Numbered from the stretch's first letter, positions 43,620 to 55,390 are shown. The stretch is DNA of 64,000 bases from Diabrotica undecimpunctata (GCF_040954645.1 NC_092806.1:161630328-161694327); one strand, 5' to 3'. The notes: a model not told the origin generated them from the sequence alone. Numbers and translations are program-made.

Positions 43620-44229
43620 TGTTTCGTTATGTTAAGTTATGATTTTTTTTTAGAAAAATTATCCGCCGAATATCCCTCGGACATTGATGAATGCTTTCGA
43701 TTGTCATGAAATTATCTCGTCTGTTATCAATGTCCTAGGGATATCTCTACTGAAAATTGATCGAGTAAAAATCCATATCCACATTCTGTTTTTGTAGATT
43801 ATTTTGAACTAATTCCATCAATATTTCCAGATCGGCTTATGATGTTTTGGAACTTTGTAAATTTAAATGAGTAGGTATAACCAATCTTACACAAAATGAA
43901 GCAAATGACTTTAATCGGTTTTGAAATTAGTTGCGTAAAGTGATTAGGGAATTAACGTGAACAAACAATACACTGGCGTTGTTTAAACGAACATTACAGA
44001 AACTAAATTATTGGTTGAATGTGTAATTAGTTTTGCAGAACGCCGCAAATAAAATTGTATTCTCTGTATTAGTTCTGCGTAGTTGAGCCTCTGTAATGGA
44101 AGTTATCGCTCGATATTTGTGTCAACTAAAGTAACTTTTTGTCTATACATATTTATAGTATAATATATTTTACGAAAATTTAACGGCCGTGTTGGCTGTG
44201 AAATAAAAATAAAACTATTGGTATTAGGT
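43620..44229. other. Unassigned AT-rich stretch
   Basis: Nothing recognised; ends at the duplication of the LINE tail at 44244. Confidence 0.4.
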
Positions 44230-44243
44230 ATTAATGATAGTTG

Positions 44244-44813
44244 AGAAGAAATAGTACTGAAGAAATAAAGCGGCGGTCAGCAATCGCAAAAAGCACTATG
44301 GCAAAATTAACAAAAATTTGGAAAAGCCATGAAATAACTACCGATACAAAAATGAGACTAGTAAGAAGTCTAGTTTTTCCAGTTTTTACTTATGCATCGG
44401 AATGCTGGACCCTTACTGAGAAAGACAAAAAGAACATAGATGTATTTGAGATGAATGCTGAGAATACCATGAGTGGCCCGAAGAACAAATGAATCCATAC
44501 TGGATCAGCTAAACATAAAGAAAAGACTAAGAACACAAATATCAGAACAAATATTAAACTATTTTGGACATGTGCTTCGAAGAAATGGTCTTGAAAAACT
44601 TACCATCCAGGGAAAAGTAGAAGGCAAAAGAAATAGAGGTAGATCTTCCACACGATACACAGACCATATTGTTACTACCATCGGCGCTCCATTGTCAGAA
44701 TGTGCTAGAATGGCAGAAGATAGAAAAACGTGGAGTAACATTTGGAAATTTAGCTAATAGCTTCATGATATCACGATACCTGCATCAGGTTAACGACTAA
44801 GAAGAAGAAGAAG
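44244..44813 (+). pseudogene. RTE-like LINE tail, 570 bp, with 14-bp target duplication
   Basis: ATTAATGATAGTTG at 44230-44243 and 44814-44827 flanks the copy. It encodes the ORF2 C-terminus: EEIKRRSAIAKSTMAKLTKI, VRSLVFPVFTYASECWTLTE, a frameshift near 44480, ARRTNESILDQLNIKKRLRT, ILNYFGHVLRRNGLEKLTIQ and LSECARMAEDRKTWSNI. After the stop comes a short tail ending in AAGAAGAAGAAG. The copy is strongly 5'-truncated. Confidence 0.85.
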
Positions 44814-44907
44814 ATTAATGATAGTTGTTCCCCCACAAAGGACAATACAAATATACTTTTAAAAATACAAGAAGATATAGATATACGACAGACTATATTT
44901 TGTGAAC

Positions 44908-45038
44908 CGACTAGATGGACGGATGATATCAAGCGCATCACCACAAACTGGATGCAAGAAGCTCAAGATAGAAATAGGTGGAAAATTTTAGGGGAGGCCT
45001 ACGTTCAGCAGTGGACAAATATAGGCTAATTGATGATG
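44908..45038 (+). pseudogene. RTE-like LINE tail, 131 bp, with 11-bp target duplication
   Basis: ATTTTGTGAAC at 44897-44907 and 45039-45049 flanks the piece. It encodes TRWTDDIKRITTNWMQEAQD, then RWKILGEAYVQQWTNIG, the last 45 residues of an RTE-like ORF2, and ends in a GATGAT tail. Confidence 0.8.
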
Positions 45039-45049
45039 ATTTTGTGAAC

Positions 45050-45301
45050 AGAAAGTTGCACAGGTTGTCAAAATTTTGATATACAGCTAGTTTCAAATGC
45101 AATGGCGAGTCGTTCAACGAAATATCCTGCATAGACTCGTAGACAATGGAAACAGGTACACAATGGCGGCGCAATCAATATTAAACAATTTGAGAAGAAT
45201 ATTTTATATTTAAAACAACAAGATATTGTTTTTCTTTTACAAATATTGTTTTATCTTTAAAACCATGTTTATTAGAGTCCGGATGTAAAAGCATAAAGTA
45301 A
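45050..45301. other. Unassigned AT-rich stretch
   Basis: Nothing recognised. Confidence 0.4.
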
Positions 45302-45361
45302 CTTGAGAAAGGCGCTCTGCCGAAACAGCTGTAGTGATAAGATTTTATAATAAATTTTGTG
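45302..45361 (+). repeat. PLE 3' terminal sequence
   Basis: CTTGAGAAAGGC, loop, GCCGAAACAGCTGTAGTGATAA and the end AAATTTTGTGG nearly repeat 7859-7930. The upstream coding part is absent. The RTE-like LINE starts directly after it. Confidence 0.6.
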
Positions 45362-46590
45362 GGTCAACTTAGCGGGTCAACACAATTCGGTTTTAAGGGA
45401 GGACTAGGAACAAGAGAGGCAATTTTATGTTTGAACACTTTAATACAAAACTGTTTAGATCAACGAAAAGATGTCTACCTCACCTTCATCGACTACGAGA
45501 AGGCATTTGACAATGTTAAACATGATATCATGATGGAACTACTACATAGGGCCAACATTGACCAGAAGGAGATCAGAATTATTCAGAATCTATACTGGAA
45601 CCAAATGGCAAAGGTGAGGATTGATCAAGACCAATATACGGAAGAATTTGAAATCCGGAAAGGTGTCCACCAAGGCTGCATACTATCTCCGATGCTTTTT
45701 AATTTATATGTTGAAAATATATTTGCGGAAGCATTAGAAGACACGGAATTAGGCATTAAGGTGAACGGCATACCAATTAGCAACCTACGCTATGCGGACG
45801 ACACAGTAATTATAACTGATAAATTGGAAGATCAGCAGTTATTACTTGATAGGGTGAATAGCATAGGTAAAAAATATGGCCTCAAAATCAACATTTTGAA
45901 AACGAAATATATGGTCATTAGCAGAAACCCTCCAGAAAACCCGATAATATGCATAGGTGACGATCGCATAAAACGCGTGAAAACTTTTAAATACCTTGGC
46001 ACCACAATCAATGACCAATCGGATCCACAACAAGAGATAAAAATCCGAATACAAATGGCAAGACAAGTTTTTGTGAAATTCAGACCGCTTCTATGTAATC
46101 AAAACCTACATTTCGAAATACGCTACAGAATGGTCAAGTGCTACATATGGTCCATCTTGCTTTATGGCATGGAAACGTGGACTTTTGAAAAAAACATCTA
46201 TCAACAAACTTGAAGCATTTGAAATGTGGTCATTAAGAAGAATGATGCGCATACCTTGGGTGGATAGAGTTCGAAACGATGACGTCCTTAAGAGAGCCGG
46301 CGTGGAAAGAGAACTCTTTAAATTAATTAAAAAACGCAAGATTGGTTACCTTGGGCACATATTGAGAGGAGAGCAAAATATGAAATACCACAGTTAATCC
46401 TACAAGGGAAGATCGAAGGTAGGAGAGGAGCCGGCCGCAAACAATTATCCTGGTTAAGAAATATTAAAGAATGGACAGGAATACACAATACAGGCGAGCT
46501 GTGTCACGCTGCCAAGAACAGAATTCTAGTATGTAATGAGATAGTCGCCTACGCACTTTGGTGTAGGGCATGTTAAGAAGAAGAAGAACG
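45362..46590 (+). pseudogene. RTE-like LINE reverse transcriptase and C-terminus
   Basis: The frame to 46213 reads STQFGFKGGLGTREAILCLN, then FIDYEKAFDNVKHDIMMELL (first catalytic Asp), GVHQGCILSPMLFNLYVENI, LRYADDTVIITDKLEDQQLL (YADD), FKYLGTTINDQSDPQQEI and SILLYGMETWTF. A one-base change near 46180 shifts the frame to KLEAFEMWSLRRMMRIPWVD, LIKKRKIGYLGHILRGEQ. A second shift near 46380 gives LILQGKIEGRRGAGRKQLSW, LRNIKEWTG and a stop at 46574. It ends in TTAAGAAGAAGAAG. The endonuclease and the first RT motifs are missing. It is the best preserved member of its family in the window; the YADD motif is intact. Confidence 0.85.
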
Positions 46591-47180
46591 ATCAAATCCA
46601 TCAAATGTATAATACCTTAAAAATGTATCTGCATTACGCAATAAAATTGGCTAGAGGAGAAAAGATTACATTTTTCATGTTTCTGGCACATAAATCAGGC
46701 TGAATTTGGCCGATGACACATGTAATGTTGGCTCTAAAGGACCTGTGGTTTGTAGGTTATTCGCATAGACCTGTGCCTTAAACAAACATCACAAGAAAGA
46801 ATCAGCGGAATCAATCGTAAGATTTCTGTCGCCGGTTCACATCACCTCCGTGTTAAATGACCATGCCCTCAGATCGCTCGTGCAGTATGTATAATGCCGT
46901 GTAGTCACCATAAGTCATTAGTGTCCACATCATCCAATTCAGGTCATAGATTAGTTGAATTTGTTAAATGTGCAGGAGTATGTCACGATACAAAATTCGC
47001 CAATTTGCAATTTGTTGACTGTGAACGGTATAGTTCTTGTGAGCGACGTGAAATCGACTGCCTCACTGTCATTGTCCTGTATTCTCTTGCAGATCGCGAC
47101 GTTTTTTTCGGTAGATCTTGCGTTTCGTCGACGGAATAATATTCGTTGATATATGCGATATCTTTCCATTTGCGATATAT
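46591..47180. other. Unassigned stretch with overlapping short open frames
   Basis: 46894-47270 is open in four frames on both strands, but none shows a known motif or a coding-like composition. Confidence 0.35.
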
Positions 47181-47194
47181 ATACGCTATATCCA

Positions 47195-47348
47195 GAGGCA
47201 GACCTCCTATGAGATGGACAGATGATCTGAAAAGGACTGCCGGGAAAAATTGGCTACAAGTAGCGTACAATAAAAAACAATGGAAAGGAAGACTTGAAGA
47301 GGCTTATGTTCATATGTGGACGTGAATGGCTAGACGAAGAAGAAGAAG
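47195..47348 (+). pseudogene. RTE-like LINE tail, 154 bp, with 14-bp target duplication
   Basis: ATACGCTATATCCA at 47181-47194 and 47349-47362 flanks the piece. It encodes RGRPPMRWTDDLKRTAGKNW, then LEEAYVHMWT and a stop, the extreme ORF2 C-terminus, with a (GAA)n tail. Confidence 0.85.
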
Positions 47349-47362
47349 ATACGCTATATCCA

Positions 47363-47700
47363 TAAATGGTGATTTGGAAGAACAGACCGAATAAATGACA
47401 GCTAATTTAATATATGTAGCTGGTTTATCAACAATATGACTGCTAGAAACTGTCCTCATTGAAAGTCCCTGTAAATGTAAAAATCGAATATTGGTAAAGA
47501 AGTTGTCGTGAAATTGATAGGTTATTGGGAGGTTACTATATACTGAATACTTAATTCTATAACAGTGAAGCAATTAGAAATCTTAATGAATACTCCACAG
47601 AGGCAGTCGAATGCTCTACGTAAAAAAATTCGACTCGGTCATCCCGGAAACTGAATAAGTTTTTTATATTTATTTACATTTATTGTTTTCTTGTTGTAGT
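47363..47700. other. Unassigned AT-rich stretch
   Basis: Probably flanking or 3' sequence of the L9 pseudogene; no motif. Confidence 0.35.
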
Positions 47701-47707
47701 TTTCTTC

Positions 47708-48316
47708 TTAGGCATTGTTTCTAAGAGGGGTGTTTGTACTGGTATAATTGATTCTGTTGGGATCTTCCAGAATTCAGAAACATATGGCAATCGTGAAGCA
47801 CATAACGCACATTAACTTTTTCTTGTTTGTTACAGTTACTGCAAATTCTTTGTCTTCTAAATCCATGTTTGGTCCAGAAATTGGTGTCTCGGGAACTGTT
47901 ATTGCTTTGATATGCCAAGGCTTTATTGTCCATGGTGTTTCTTTATTCCTAACAACTGATAGCATCATTCTGGAAAGTTATTGGACAGTATACGCTGCTG
48001 AAGGAGAACTGTATTTTAGTAAATCTTTACTTTGTCCAGCACATTTATATTTTACCTCATTTTCTGGGGTTAGATATACAGCTAAACCAGTTAGTAATAA
48101 ATTATAGTACGCTTTATTCACTTTTAGTGACACTTTATCACTGACATTTCCTAAACCTTCTACAACCGAAGTTAGAACAATTTCAATTTTGGACTGAGGC
48201 TCATGGTAAGTATTTCTCACAATTTCATATACATAATGTTTACTCCTTGATGGCTTTTTGAGATGTCCCTTCTTATTTAGTAGTACGGGATGCTTTATTT
48301 TTAAAACATAAGTCGT
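47708..48316 (-). pseudogene. mRpL9: Mitochondrial ribosomal protein L9 (bL9m) pseudogene
   Basis: From 48316 the minus strand reads TTYVLKIKHPVLLNKKGHLK, KHYVYEIVRNTYHEPQSKIE, then IVLTSVVEGLGNVSDKVSLK and YYNLLLTGLAVYLTPENE. The VEGLG..D-V....AYYNLLLTGLAV signature is that of the bL9 ribosomal N-domain in its mitochondrial form. After an in-frame TAA at about 47972, where Lys is expected, it continues LSRMMLSVVRNKETPWTIKP, WHIK and VPETPISGPNMDLEDKEFAV, the metazoan mitochondrial C-terminal part. About 12 residues after WHIK are missing. A shift follows, and the end ILEDPNRIN reaches a stop at 47708. The front end abuts TTTACTTTTAG, which looks like a 3' splice site, so it could be a duplicated exon rather than a processed copy. 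The N-terminus and transit peptide are absent. Confidence 0.7.
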
Positions 48317-48319
48317 CTA

Positions 48320-48877
48320 AAAGTAAACAAATTTGTTTTATATGAATATATCTAGTAATAATATCACAGTATAAAATTGATGGGGATCAATGAACTTCAA
48401 CAACACTCTTAAAAGTTTTCTAAATTTTTAGACATGAAATATAAAAGCATAATGGTTTTTAGATGCATATTACACTGCTTTTTACACACAAATTAACATT
48501 AAATGTTGACGAAAGGAATATAACGACAACACCCAACGAATTTATAGAGTTTTCAGGAACTGACATGTTTCATTACATTGTGGTTTAATTTCTGACCATT
48601 TAATACCTTTATATCATGTTACGTGACATTTCATAACGTCACGGTTTGTTGTTGCTTCTAATTAACCCTCCAAACTCATAGTTAATAGTATTATTTTGTA
48701 GTTGATCATCAATTAAATCGGTGGCAGGAACGCTTTATAAATCTGGAAAAGCGTTAATTATAAATTGTATGAGCTTTGCTTTGTTTATTCTATTTTAGTC
48801 ATGAAATCATTAAAATATACCTCATATTTCAGATGTTGACACAGTTGGAATCTACCAGCAGAAGCAGAGAGTTTTGT
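48320..48877. other. Unassigned AT-rich stretch
   Basis: Nothing clear. It is the upstream flank of the L9 copy and would hold an intron if that copy is an exon. Confidence 0.35.
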
Positions 48878-48881
48878 TTAA

Positions 48882-50640
48882 CCCTTTTCAGACCAAATTT
48901 TTTTTTCAATAAATTTTGTTGAAAAAATGTATGTTATAGACAACGATAAAACAAAAAATAATTGTTGATAACTTTTGAAAAAAATTTGCATCCAAGAGTC
49001 TTCAAACTCATAAAAAAAATTGATCCCATTTGGAATCATCTGGCGTTGGTGGTACCTGAATTATCCATTTATAACACTTGATATAGTGGTCTGGTAAAAA
49101 ATTGACTATAATAGGAAATACGTTTATTATTGGACTTATACTATTAACAATTTAATTTTGTACATGGAAACTATAAAAACAATTTTTATTATTGTTTAAA
49201 CATAAAAAACATTGCACTTAGAACATTTTATTCTAAAGTAAGACTTTATACATAATTTGCATGTTGTGTGATTTTGATCATGTAGTGGCCAGTGTTCTAC
49301 GCCATTAAATCGAACATGGTGCAGGATGCATTACTTGTCCCTTATTTGGTGTATTCTCTTGAGAAGGACGTCCCCGTTTTCTCGTGTCGGACTTTCCAGC
49401 TTTCAGTAACGCTTGTCCAACTTGAAATTTGAATTAGAGAAGAGGATGCGTTTCCCTTTGGTTTTGTTTGCAGTGTCTTCGGTACAGCAACCAGGAGTTG
49501 ACAATACATTTATCAATAAAATTAAATATTATTCTCAAAGAGAATCTTTTTGGTTTGATTTTGATTCTATATAGTTCCACAAGCATGTCATGCAACTCCA
49601 CACCCCCATCGAAATATTATATTCTTTGACAATTGCTGGCCGTTCGATTTCTACATAGGTTTTGCTCTTGTTGCACCATCTCTTGACTTTTCCAAGAGGA
49701 TATTTTCCTATATAGTTCGATGCTAATATGACGGACTTATTGTCATACCATTTGAGAGCAGTAATATTTTTTTGCTGTCAATTTTTACATCAGAAGATCC
49801 ACGACCTTTTGCCATTAGAACTTTGTCTTCTGAAAAAGGATAACCTGCCAGTCGCCCACTTCTTACAGTCCCTGCAGCAATGAAGCTCCATTCTTCCGGA
49901 CTAACTAAGTAGATTATAAGATGTGAACCAATTATCCGTGAAAATCTTGAAATTCATGTGGTTTGGCAGATTTCTGACCAACTTCAGTACTATTTCCCCA
50001 CTAATTCTAAGACCTGATTCATCTTGGACTGTTCCTTTCTCCACATATATCCCAAAATAGTATAGTATGCCGCTGCGTACTGCACTTGCAAAAACTTTTA
50101 TGCTCCATTTATAAGGTTTATTTTTTATATATTGCTTTAGATTACTATGTCCTTTGAATAGTATAATAAACACATCGATGCTGTTGAATTACTCAGGTTC
50201 TATTTTATTCATATTTTGCCGAACTTTTCCAATGAAAGGTTTTACTTTATATAATTTGTCATTGTTGCTAGACGAGACTTTCAAATTATCGTTGACGTGA
50301 AAATACGCTCGCAGTTTATCGAAACGATTACGTGACATGATTTCGGCTATCGTATTATATCGCGTTTCTTCTGTCCAATACATTCTATATGAAGGAATAT
50401 AAACAATTCCACTGAATACATGTGTGCCTGAGAACTGCTGTATCTCTGCTCCATTTGTATTAATATTTTTACTGTCTTTTTGCACAGAATACAAGTTTCT
50501 CTGCTCAGCAAAATTTTGAATAATATCATTGTCACAAAACATTTTAAAATATTGTAAAGGCGTCTAAATATTTTCATCAACCGAAAAATCACCACTCAAA
50601 ATCACAAATTTTGATATGAATTACACAGCAAAAGCCACTT
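48882..50640 (-). mobile_element. piggyBac-like element with one terminal end preserved
   Basis: TTAA at 48878-48881 is followed by CCCTTTTCAGACCAAA. A TTAA target with CCCTTT ends is diagnostic of piggyBac. The transposase relic lies inside. The opposite end (GGTCTGAAAAGGG-TTAA) is not found to the right, so that side is truncated or mutated; the right limit given is approximate. Confidence 0.65.
49310..50560 (-). pseudogene. piggyBac transposase (PGBD3-like), with stops and frameshifts
   Basis: The frame 50189-50542 reads NDIIQNFAEQRNLYSVQKDS, then IVYIPSYRMYWTEETRYNTI and SRNRFDKLRAYFHVNDNLKV. After a stop at 50189 the frame 49901-50173 gives FKGHSNLKQYIKNKPYKWSI, then GTVQDESGLRISGEIVLKLV and FKIFTDNWFTSYNLLS, which carries the second catalytic Asp. 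The first Asp context (DEQMIPFKG) has become DVFIILFKG, so the catalytic Asp is displaced. Further down, in other frames, GGVELHDMLVELYRIKIKPK (third Asp region is near) and KRGRPSQENT are seen. The order fits a piggyBac transposase of the PGBD3 type. It is inactive. Confidence 0.75.
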
Positions 50641-50769
50641 ATATGAAACCAGTGGTTAAATTCAGTACACACGTGTTGTTTTGTCACTACAGGACACAAA
50701 TAGTTTATCAGATTTAAGACAAACTGTGACATCTTGTAACCAGCAGCGAAACTAACAATTGTTCCAGAT

Positions 50770-51300
50770 TTGGAACATGGCAGCGCATGCGCAGCGCTTT
50801 CGACATCCTCTCTAACTTCTTCAGATCTTCCAAGGTGTCAGTCTACCCTACGGAGACCGAGCCTCCAGACAGTACTACACTGATCATAAATCAATACACT
50901 TCTGCTCCTGGGAACAGCGGACGATTTATTTGTACCGTCGATGGTATAATATTATACGTATATTATACGTGGTTTGGGTGGTGGTTAGCGTGGGGGTTGG
51001 CGCGGTATTGACGCGATCTTTTTTATTGAGACAATTTGGCCTTTTTTCAATTTTTATGGCTTCTCGGATAATTCTTGTTTTATGCAGTTCATTGCAGAAA
51101 ACTTGGAGTTTTCAAAATTAATTTTGTGACCAGTATGAAGATGGTGTTGACCTAAAGCTGAAATTGAACTGAATCAGAATTACGAACAGAAATGGAATGA
51201 TCATAAATCTTATTTTGGATTTTACGATTTGTTTGGCCTATATAAGATCGGAAGCAGTCTGCACAAGGAATTTTATAAACTCCATGTTTTTGATTTGAAA
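50770..51300 (-). pseudogene. Penelope-like element: GIY-YIG endonuclease and 3' terminal region
   Basis: 51170-51290 encodes HGVYKIPCADCFRSYIGQTN and KIQNKIYDHSISVRNSD, the GIY-YIG core with its CX2C. A frameshift near 51155 leads to ALGQHHLHTGHKINFENSKF, a second one to IIREAIKIEKRPNCLNKKD, the PLE C-terminus. The terminal region then follows: a few GC-rich 12-bp units (50985-51015), a unique part, and CTGAAGAA..GTCGAAAGC at 50792-50826. It is the same family as the copy at 14275-14545. Confidence 0.8.
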
Positions 51301-51304
51301 TGAC

Positions 51305-51475
51305 AACCAAGAGCACATAAACGAGGCATACGAAGACCAAAAAAAACCATGGATCAGCGATATTAAAGAAAAGGCTAGGAGATACTGGCGTCAGATATCT
51401 CAAGATAAAAACATAGAAAACACTAAGACTTATGGCCAAGAGTGGACCAGAAAAAAAAGGAAGATTATTACATGC
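51305..51475 (+). pseudogene. RTE-like LINE tail, inserted upstream of the PLE endonuclease
   Basis: The plus strand reads HKRGIRRPKKTWISDIKEKA, then YWRQISQDKN and TYGQEWT, similar to the R-G-RP-K-W-DDI..A....QDR..W...AYVQEWT end of RTE-like ORF2. No clear target duplication was found. Confidence 0.5.
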
Positions 51476-53805
51476 TGAATTTAGTTTGCATAACAAAAAA
51501 CTATTTGCTAAAATTACAATTTCAATCATTTCATATTCTGTTAATTTAACACACAATGAACTGAGCTGAAATGTAGAACTGCTGAACGAAAAAGAATTTG
51601 ACATAAGTTTAATGTATCAAACAGATTCAGGACAGTTAATATAGATCACCGAGCTACTATCAAAATGTTCGTGATTTGAATGGTAAAATTAATGTTTTAA
51701 ATAGTAAATAAAGTAAATATCATCTCATTGCTTTAGATCAAACTTGACTAAAGAGTGATATACTGTCGCTGAACTATTTTCTGATAATTATTTTGTCTTC
51801 AGAAAGGATTGCAACTTTTAAGATGTCCACAAGGTATGGGTGGTATTTCCGGAGAATACAGAAATTTCCTGGACTGCACACACCAGCAATGAAGATGTTA
51901 TCAAACGATCTAGAAAGGTTTAATAACATTATCATAAAGATAACCAATTTTCCCTTGTTGATTCGACTGTCGTAACTCTTTTTTGCGTCTAAATTTCTTA
52001 ATTTTCTTACATTCTATTGTTCCGTAGATTATTGTTCCAGATATTGATTTAAGCGTCTTGAAAACGCATATTTAATAATATCATCATATAAATCAAAAAT
52101 TTGGGCTGCCTACATAACCTAGCTTTTATTCTCCATCTTATTTTTATTAAGTAACATTCCCTCAAATAATTCCTGTAGTCTATTAATATTCATGACGTAA
52201 TTGGAAGTCCTGTAGACAGCACTAAATTAAAATTTTAATCGCATTTAATTGCCTCTTGTGGAAGTCGGTTAAAAGTCCGTCAGCGGTACACTTCGATTAA
52301 CTGATCGAGATTTACTCAAATTAATAATGCATCAGCTATCTCACTGACCCAGTTCACATAAATTTAGAAAAATATCTCCGGAAATATCGATCCTCGCTCA
52401 CATATTATAGCAAGCTTGATATGCTGGACAAAGCTGGGGATTAACTTTCAGAATTATTGGAATGAGTTGATCTTCAACAAACAATAAGGGATTATTTTAG
52501 AGGACTGAATGGTAGCGGAGTAGAAAAATTAATAACAGTAGATTTTTAGGAAAGTCCACTTCAAATATTTGCTTGGGGTTTTGAAAAATTCATGGGTTCA
52601 TTTTTTAATTAGAAGTTCAAAATTTTTCACATTATTATCGATATCATTCAAGACATAATTGTATAATTTATGGGAAATTACAAATTGTTAAAAACAATAT
52701 CGATAATAAATACTTCTCGAAATAATTAGTGTTACAAAAATACCGTCTTTTCTGGAAAGCATCCCGAATGAATTCGTCTGTAAATTAACCGATCCCTTTA
52801 ACCAAGAAAGATCTGGCCATTCTTTGCAGCAACGACAATGAAGTGATTTAATTGTCACGTTGTTTTAGTCCCTTTATTTCTTACAAATTGTAAAGCGCCG
52901 TATTTGTTAAATGAAGTCAGCTTTAATTTTCTCACAGTAAATCTTTCTTCTGCTTTTCTTAAAATGATTTTATAAAACGGGAAATCTTTGAGGCGATTTA
53001 TCTGATGAGATTCACCAGGTTTTTAGTTATATTTTGTATAAAAGGAAATGAGCAAAGATAATTACTTGTTTTTTTATTTAAATTTTCTTATATTTCTTTT
53101 ATGTTATGTTTTTTTAGCTTTAGGATGAAGGTTTTCCTTCTTACAAGAAATCGAGAATTATGAAATCAGACGTAAGAATACGATAAAATACGTAAAACGG
53201 AAAAAATCTGTTGATCCAGATAAAACACTGATTGAATTGTTATAACTGACAAACGAAGAAAATTCTCATCTCTTAAGATTTTCCTAAGAGTACTTTACAA
53301 CAGAATCAGACATTAATGTGAGTAAAATATTAAATAAACTTAGATTGGTTTTAAAATGCACTCGAGACTAGAGAAGCATTCTTTAACGTTGAACATTCAT
53401 GCTGAATATATTCAAGCAAATTAAGATAAATATTATTGTCAAAAGGTAATTGAAAAGTTACGTTTTAACAACTAATTATTTTATTTAGGTCCACTTTTCC
53501 AAAATTTTGGTGGAAAGTTGGGGGGTGGAAAATATTTCTCCCACTGCCCAAAATCTTAGCATATTTCTATATCTGAAAAGTAATAAGAGACTAGTTCCAC
53601 ATAATTATTTTATCGAAAAAAACAAAACATTCACAGAAATGTCTATTCCATGAAAGCTAAAACAAAGATGAATTGACCGAGGTACCTGGCATGATGAACA
53701 TACATACAAATTTTTTCTGCTGCTTTAGAGTTACAGAGCCTATACCTTTTATAAGTTTTATAAAAATATATAGCAAATGCTACTTGACAATTTTTATTAG
53801 TCAAA
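51476..53805. other. Unassigned AT-rich stretch
   Basis: 2.3 kb without a recognisable coding frame, terminal repeat or RNA gene on either strand. The first 150 bases might be upstream PLE sequence on the minus strand but no RT motif is seen. Confidence 0.4.
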
Positions 53806-53809
53806 GAAG

Positions 53810-54140
53810 AACTCCTTATGAGAATAACCTTTTCATCTAGACCATAAGTTTAACTTTCTCGCAAATGTCAAAATCACAAATATATCCAGTTAAATAGTCA
53901 GGTAAACACCAAACTTTGTAACCACTTTTTATTGGTCTTAGGGGTATAATATTGTTTGATGGATGACTTTTTTTGAAAGGAATCATAGATTGGTCCACTA
54001 CCAAAAATGAAGAAGGGTTATATTGTAGCATTTGAATTTTTGTGGAATCCCCTCGTATATGTGTTAATTGAAATCCCCGTATATATGCATTATAATAACG
54101 AAGAATTTTTTCAATGTTTCTTAGTTCGTATCCTTCAATT
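53810..54140 (-). pseudogene. Second piggyBac-like transposase fragment
   Basis: The minus strand reads EKILRYYNAYIRGFQ, then FLVVDQSMIPFKKSHPSNNI, PLRPIKSGYKVWCLPDYLTG and YICDFDI. The VDxSMIPFKG..L-QY-P-KPIK-GYK-WCL segment is the first catalytic Asp region of piggyBac transposases. It is only about 100 codons long and of another subfamily than the copy at 49-50 kb. Ends are not visible. Confidence 0.7.
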
Positions 54141-54144
54141 TAAA

Positions 54145-54750
54145 ACCAAAATAATCTTTCGTTCTTTTTAGGTCGCCGCCGTCGATAATAAATCATTTTA
54201 TTGTTTGTTTATGTCACAGGCGCAAATTTCTTCGATATTTCTTTGTTCAAACCGCCCGATATTGCGTTTTCAAATTAAGAATTTACGTCTTAATTTCCGT
54301 TGTGTCTTGTTTATGTGTCTTAAACCTAAAGTGTTTTGTTTATTTCAACATATGCGATCAATTTTTTAAGATAATTTCGTCACTTTCGTTGGAGCGGCGG
54401 TGAAGAGCGGTGGTCTTCAGCGTTATGTCCAAATTTTGCGTCAAATTTAAAATGTTCCTCGTTGTTCGTCTTTTTTTATGAAAAATATGTAAAATATAGT
54501 AGCAGTTTAATGGTTCAGTTACAGTTTTAAGTGAGTTTTGAAATGTTGCCATTGTATCCAGTTGTACCTTTTCTGTTTTTAAGAAGCCAAGTCCAGTTTA
54601 GTTTCCAAGGTTTGTGTTCCAGTGACCCATTTTCCTTTTTGTTCGTGTGCCAGAGATTCCCAGCCATTGTTGAGTTTTTAAGAAGTCCAGTTTACAGCGC
54701 AAGTGTAATTTTTGTGAAACCCAGGTAACTTTCAAATTTTAAAGTAAAGA
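54145..54750. other. Unassigned stretch before the BEL/Pao element
   Basis: A 65-codon frame at 54531-54728 (+) has no known motif. The sequence becomes contiguous with 59739 onward once the BEL/Pao element is removed. Confidence 0.35.
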
Positions 54751-54755
54751 CATAC

Positions 54756-55173
54756 TGTGGGGTATTAACAAACAAATGTACTATTACAAATTAATAGTAC
54801 TTAATTAACAGAACTATTCCTTCGGTAACTCTGGCGAGAAAATAATGGACTTTTCCTCATAGATGCAAATAATTATTAAAATTTAAATGGTTGCAATAAA
54901 CAATCAAAAAACAATTTATAGGTTTAGGTAAAACTAGGTAAAAACTTACCGCTGGGTCTAATTACCGGGGTTTGCACTACAAAACAACGAACGAAATCAA
55001 TTCAATATGCGTGCATGGGTTCACGTGCCGGGTTGCGTCTTTTCTTTTCAACGACTCGTGCTCTTCTCCGCGATATGTATTTCCGAGCCCTCAGCGGTAC
55101 TATTAGGATCGGATGAATACAGGGGGAGGAAAATGTAATGATTAATTTATACAACCATATTTGAATTTAAACA
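54756..55173 (-). repeat. BEL/Pao 3' LTR
   Basis: 418 bp, TGTGGGG..TTTAAACA on the plus strand (TG..CA in both orientations). Read against 59316-59733 it shows no difference at an offset of exactly 4560 bases. Confidence 0.95.
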
Positions 55174-55190
55174 TTCTCCCCCCTTTAAAG
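55174..55190 (-). other. BEL/Pao polypurine tract
   Basis: On the minus strand CTTTAAAGGGGGGAGAA directly precedes the 3' LTR. It primes plus-strand DNA synthesis. Confidence 0.8.
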
Positions 55191-55390
55191 GCCATAAGGT
55201 CTTTAAAAAACAAAACGAATTCTAAAATTTTAAATACTATCATTACTTAAACAACTAAAACGATAATTATTACAAACAATTCCTATACAAATCTTAAACA
55301 AATATTCAAAGCTTAAACTACAATAAAAAAATTAAAATTAAAATGGTGGTTTCGTCGCGGTTATATTGACAAAAGCTGAACAAAACAAAA

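Noticed and set aside
46894..47270. Four overlapping open frames on both strands
   Set aside because: No motif, no consistent coding frame, and the set extends into a LINE tail at 47195.
54531..54728. 65-codon open frame (+) before the BEL/Pao element
   Set aside because: No motif; flanking non-coding sequence is just as likely.
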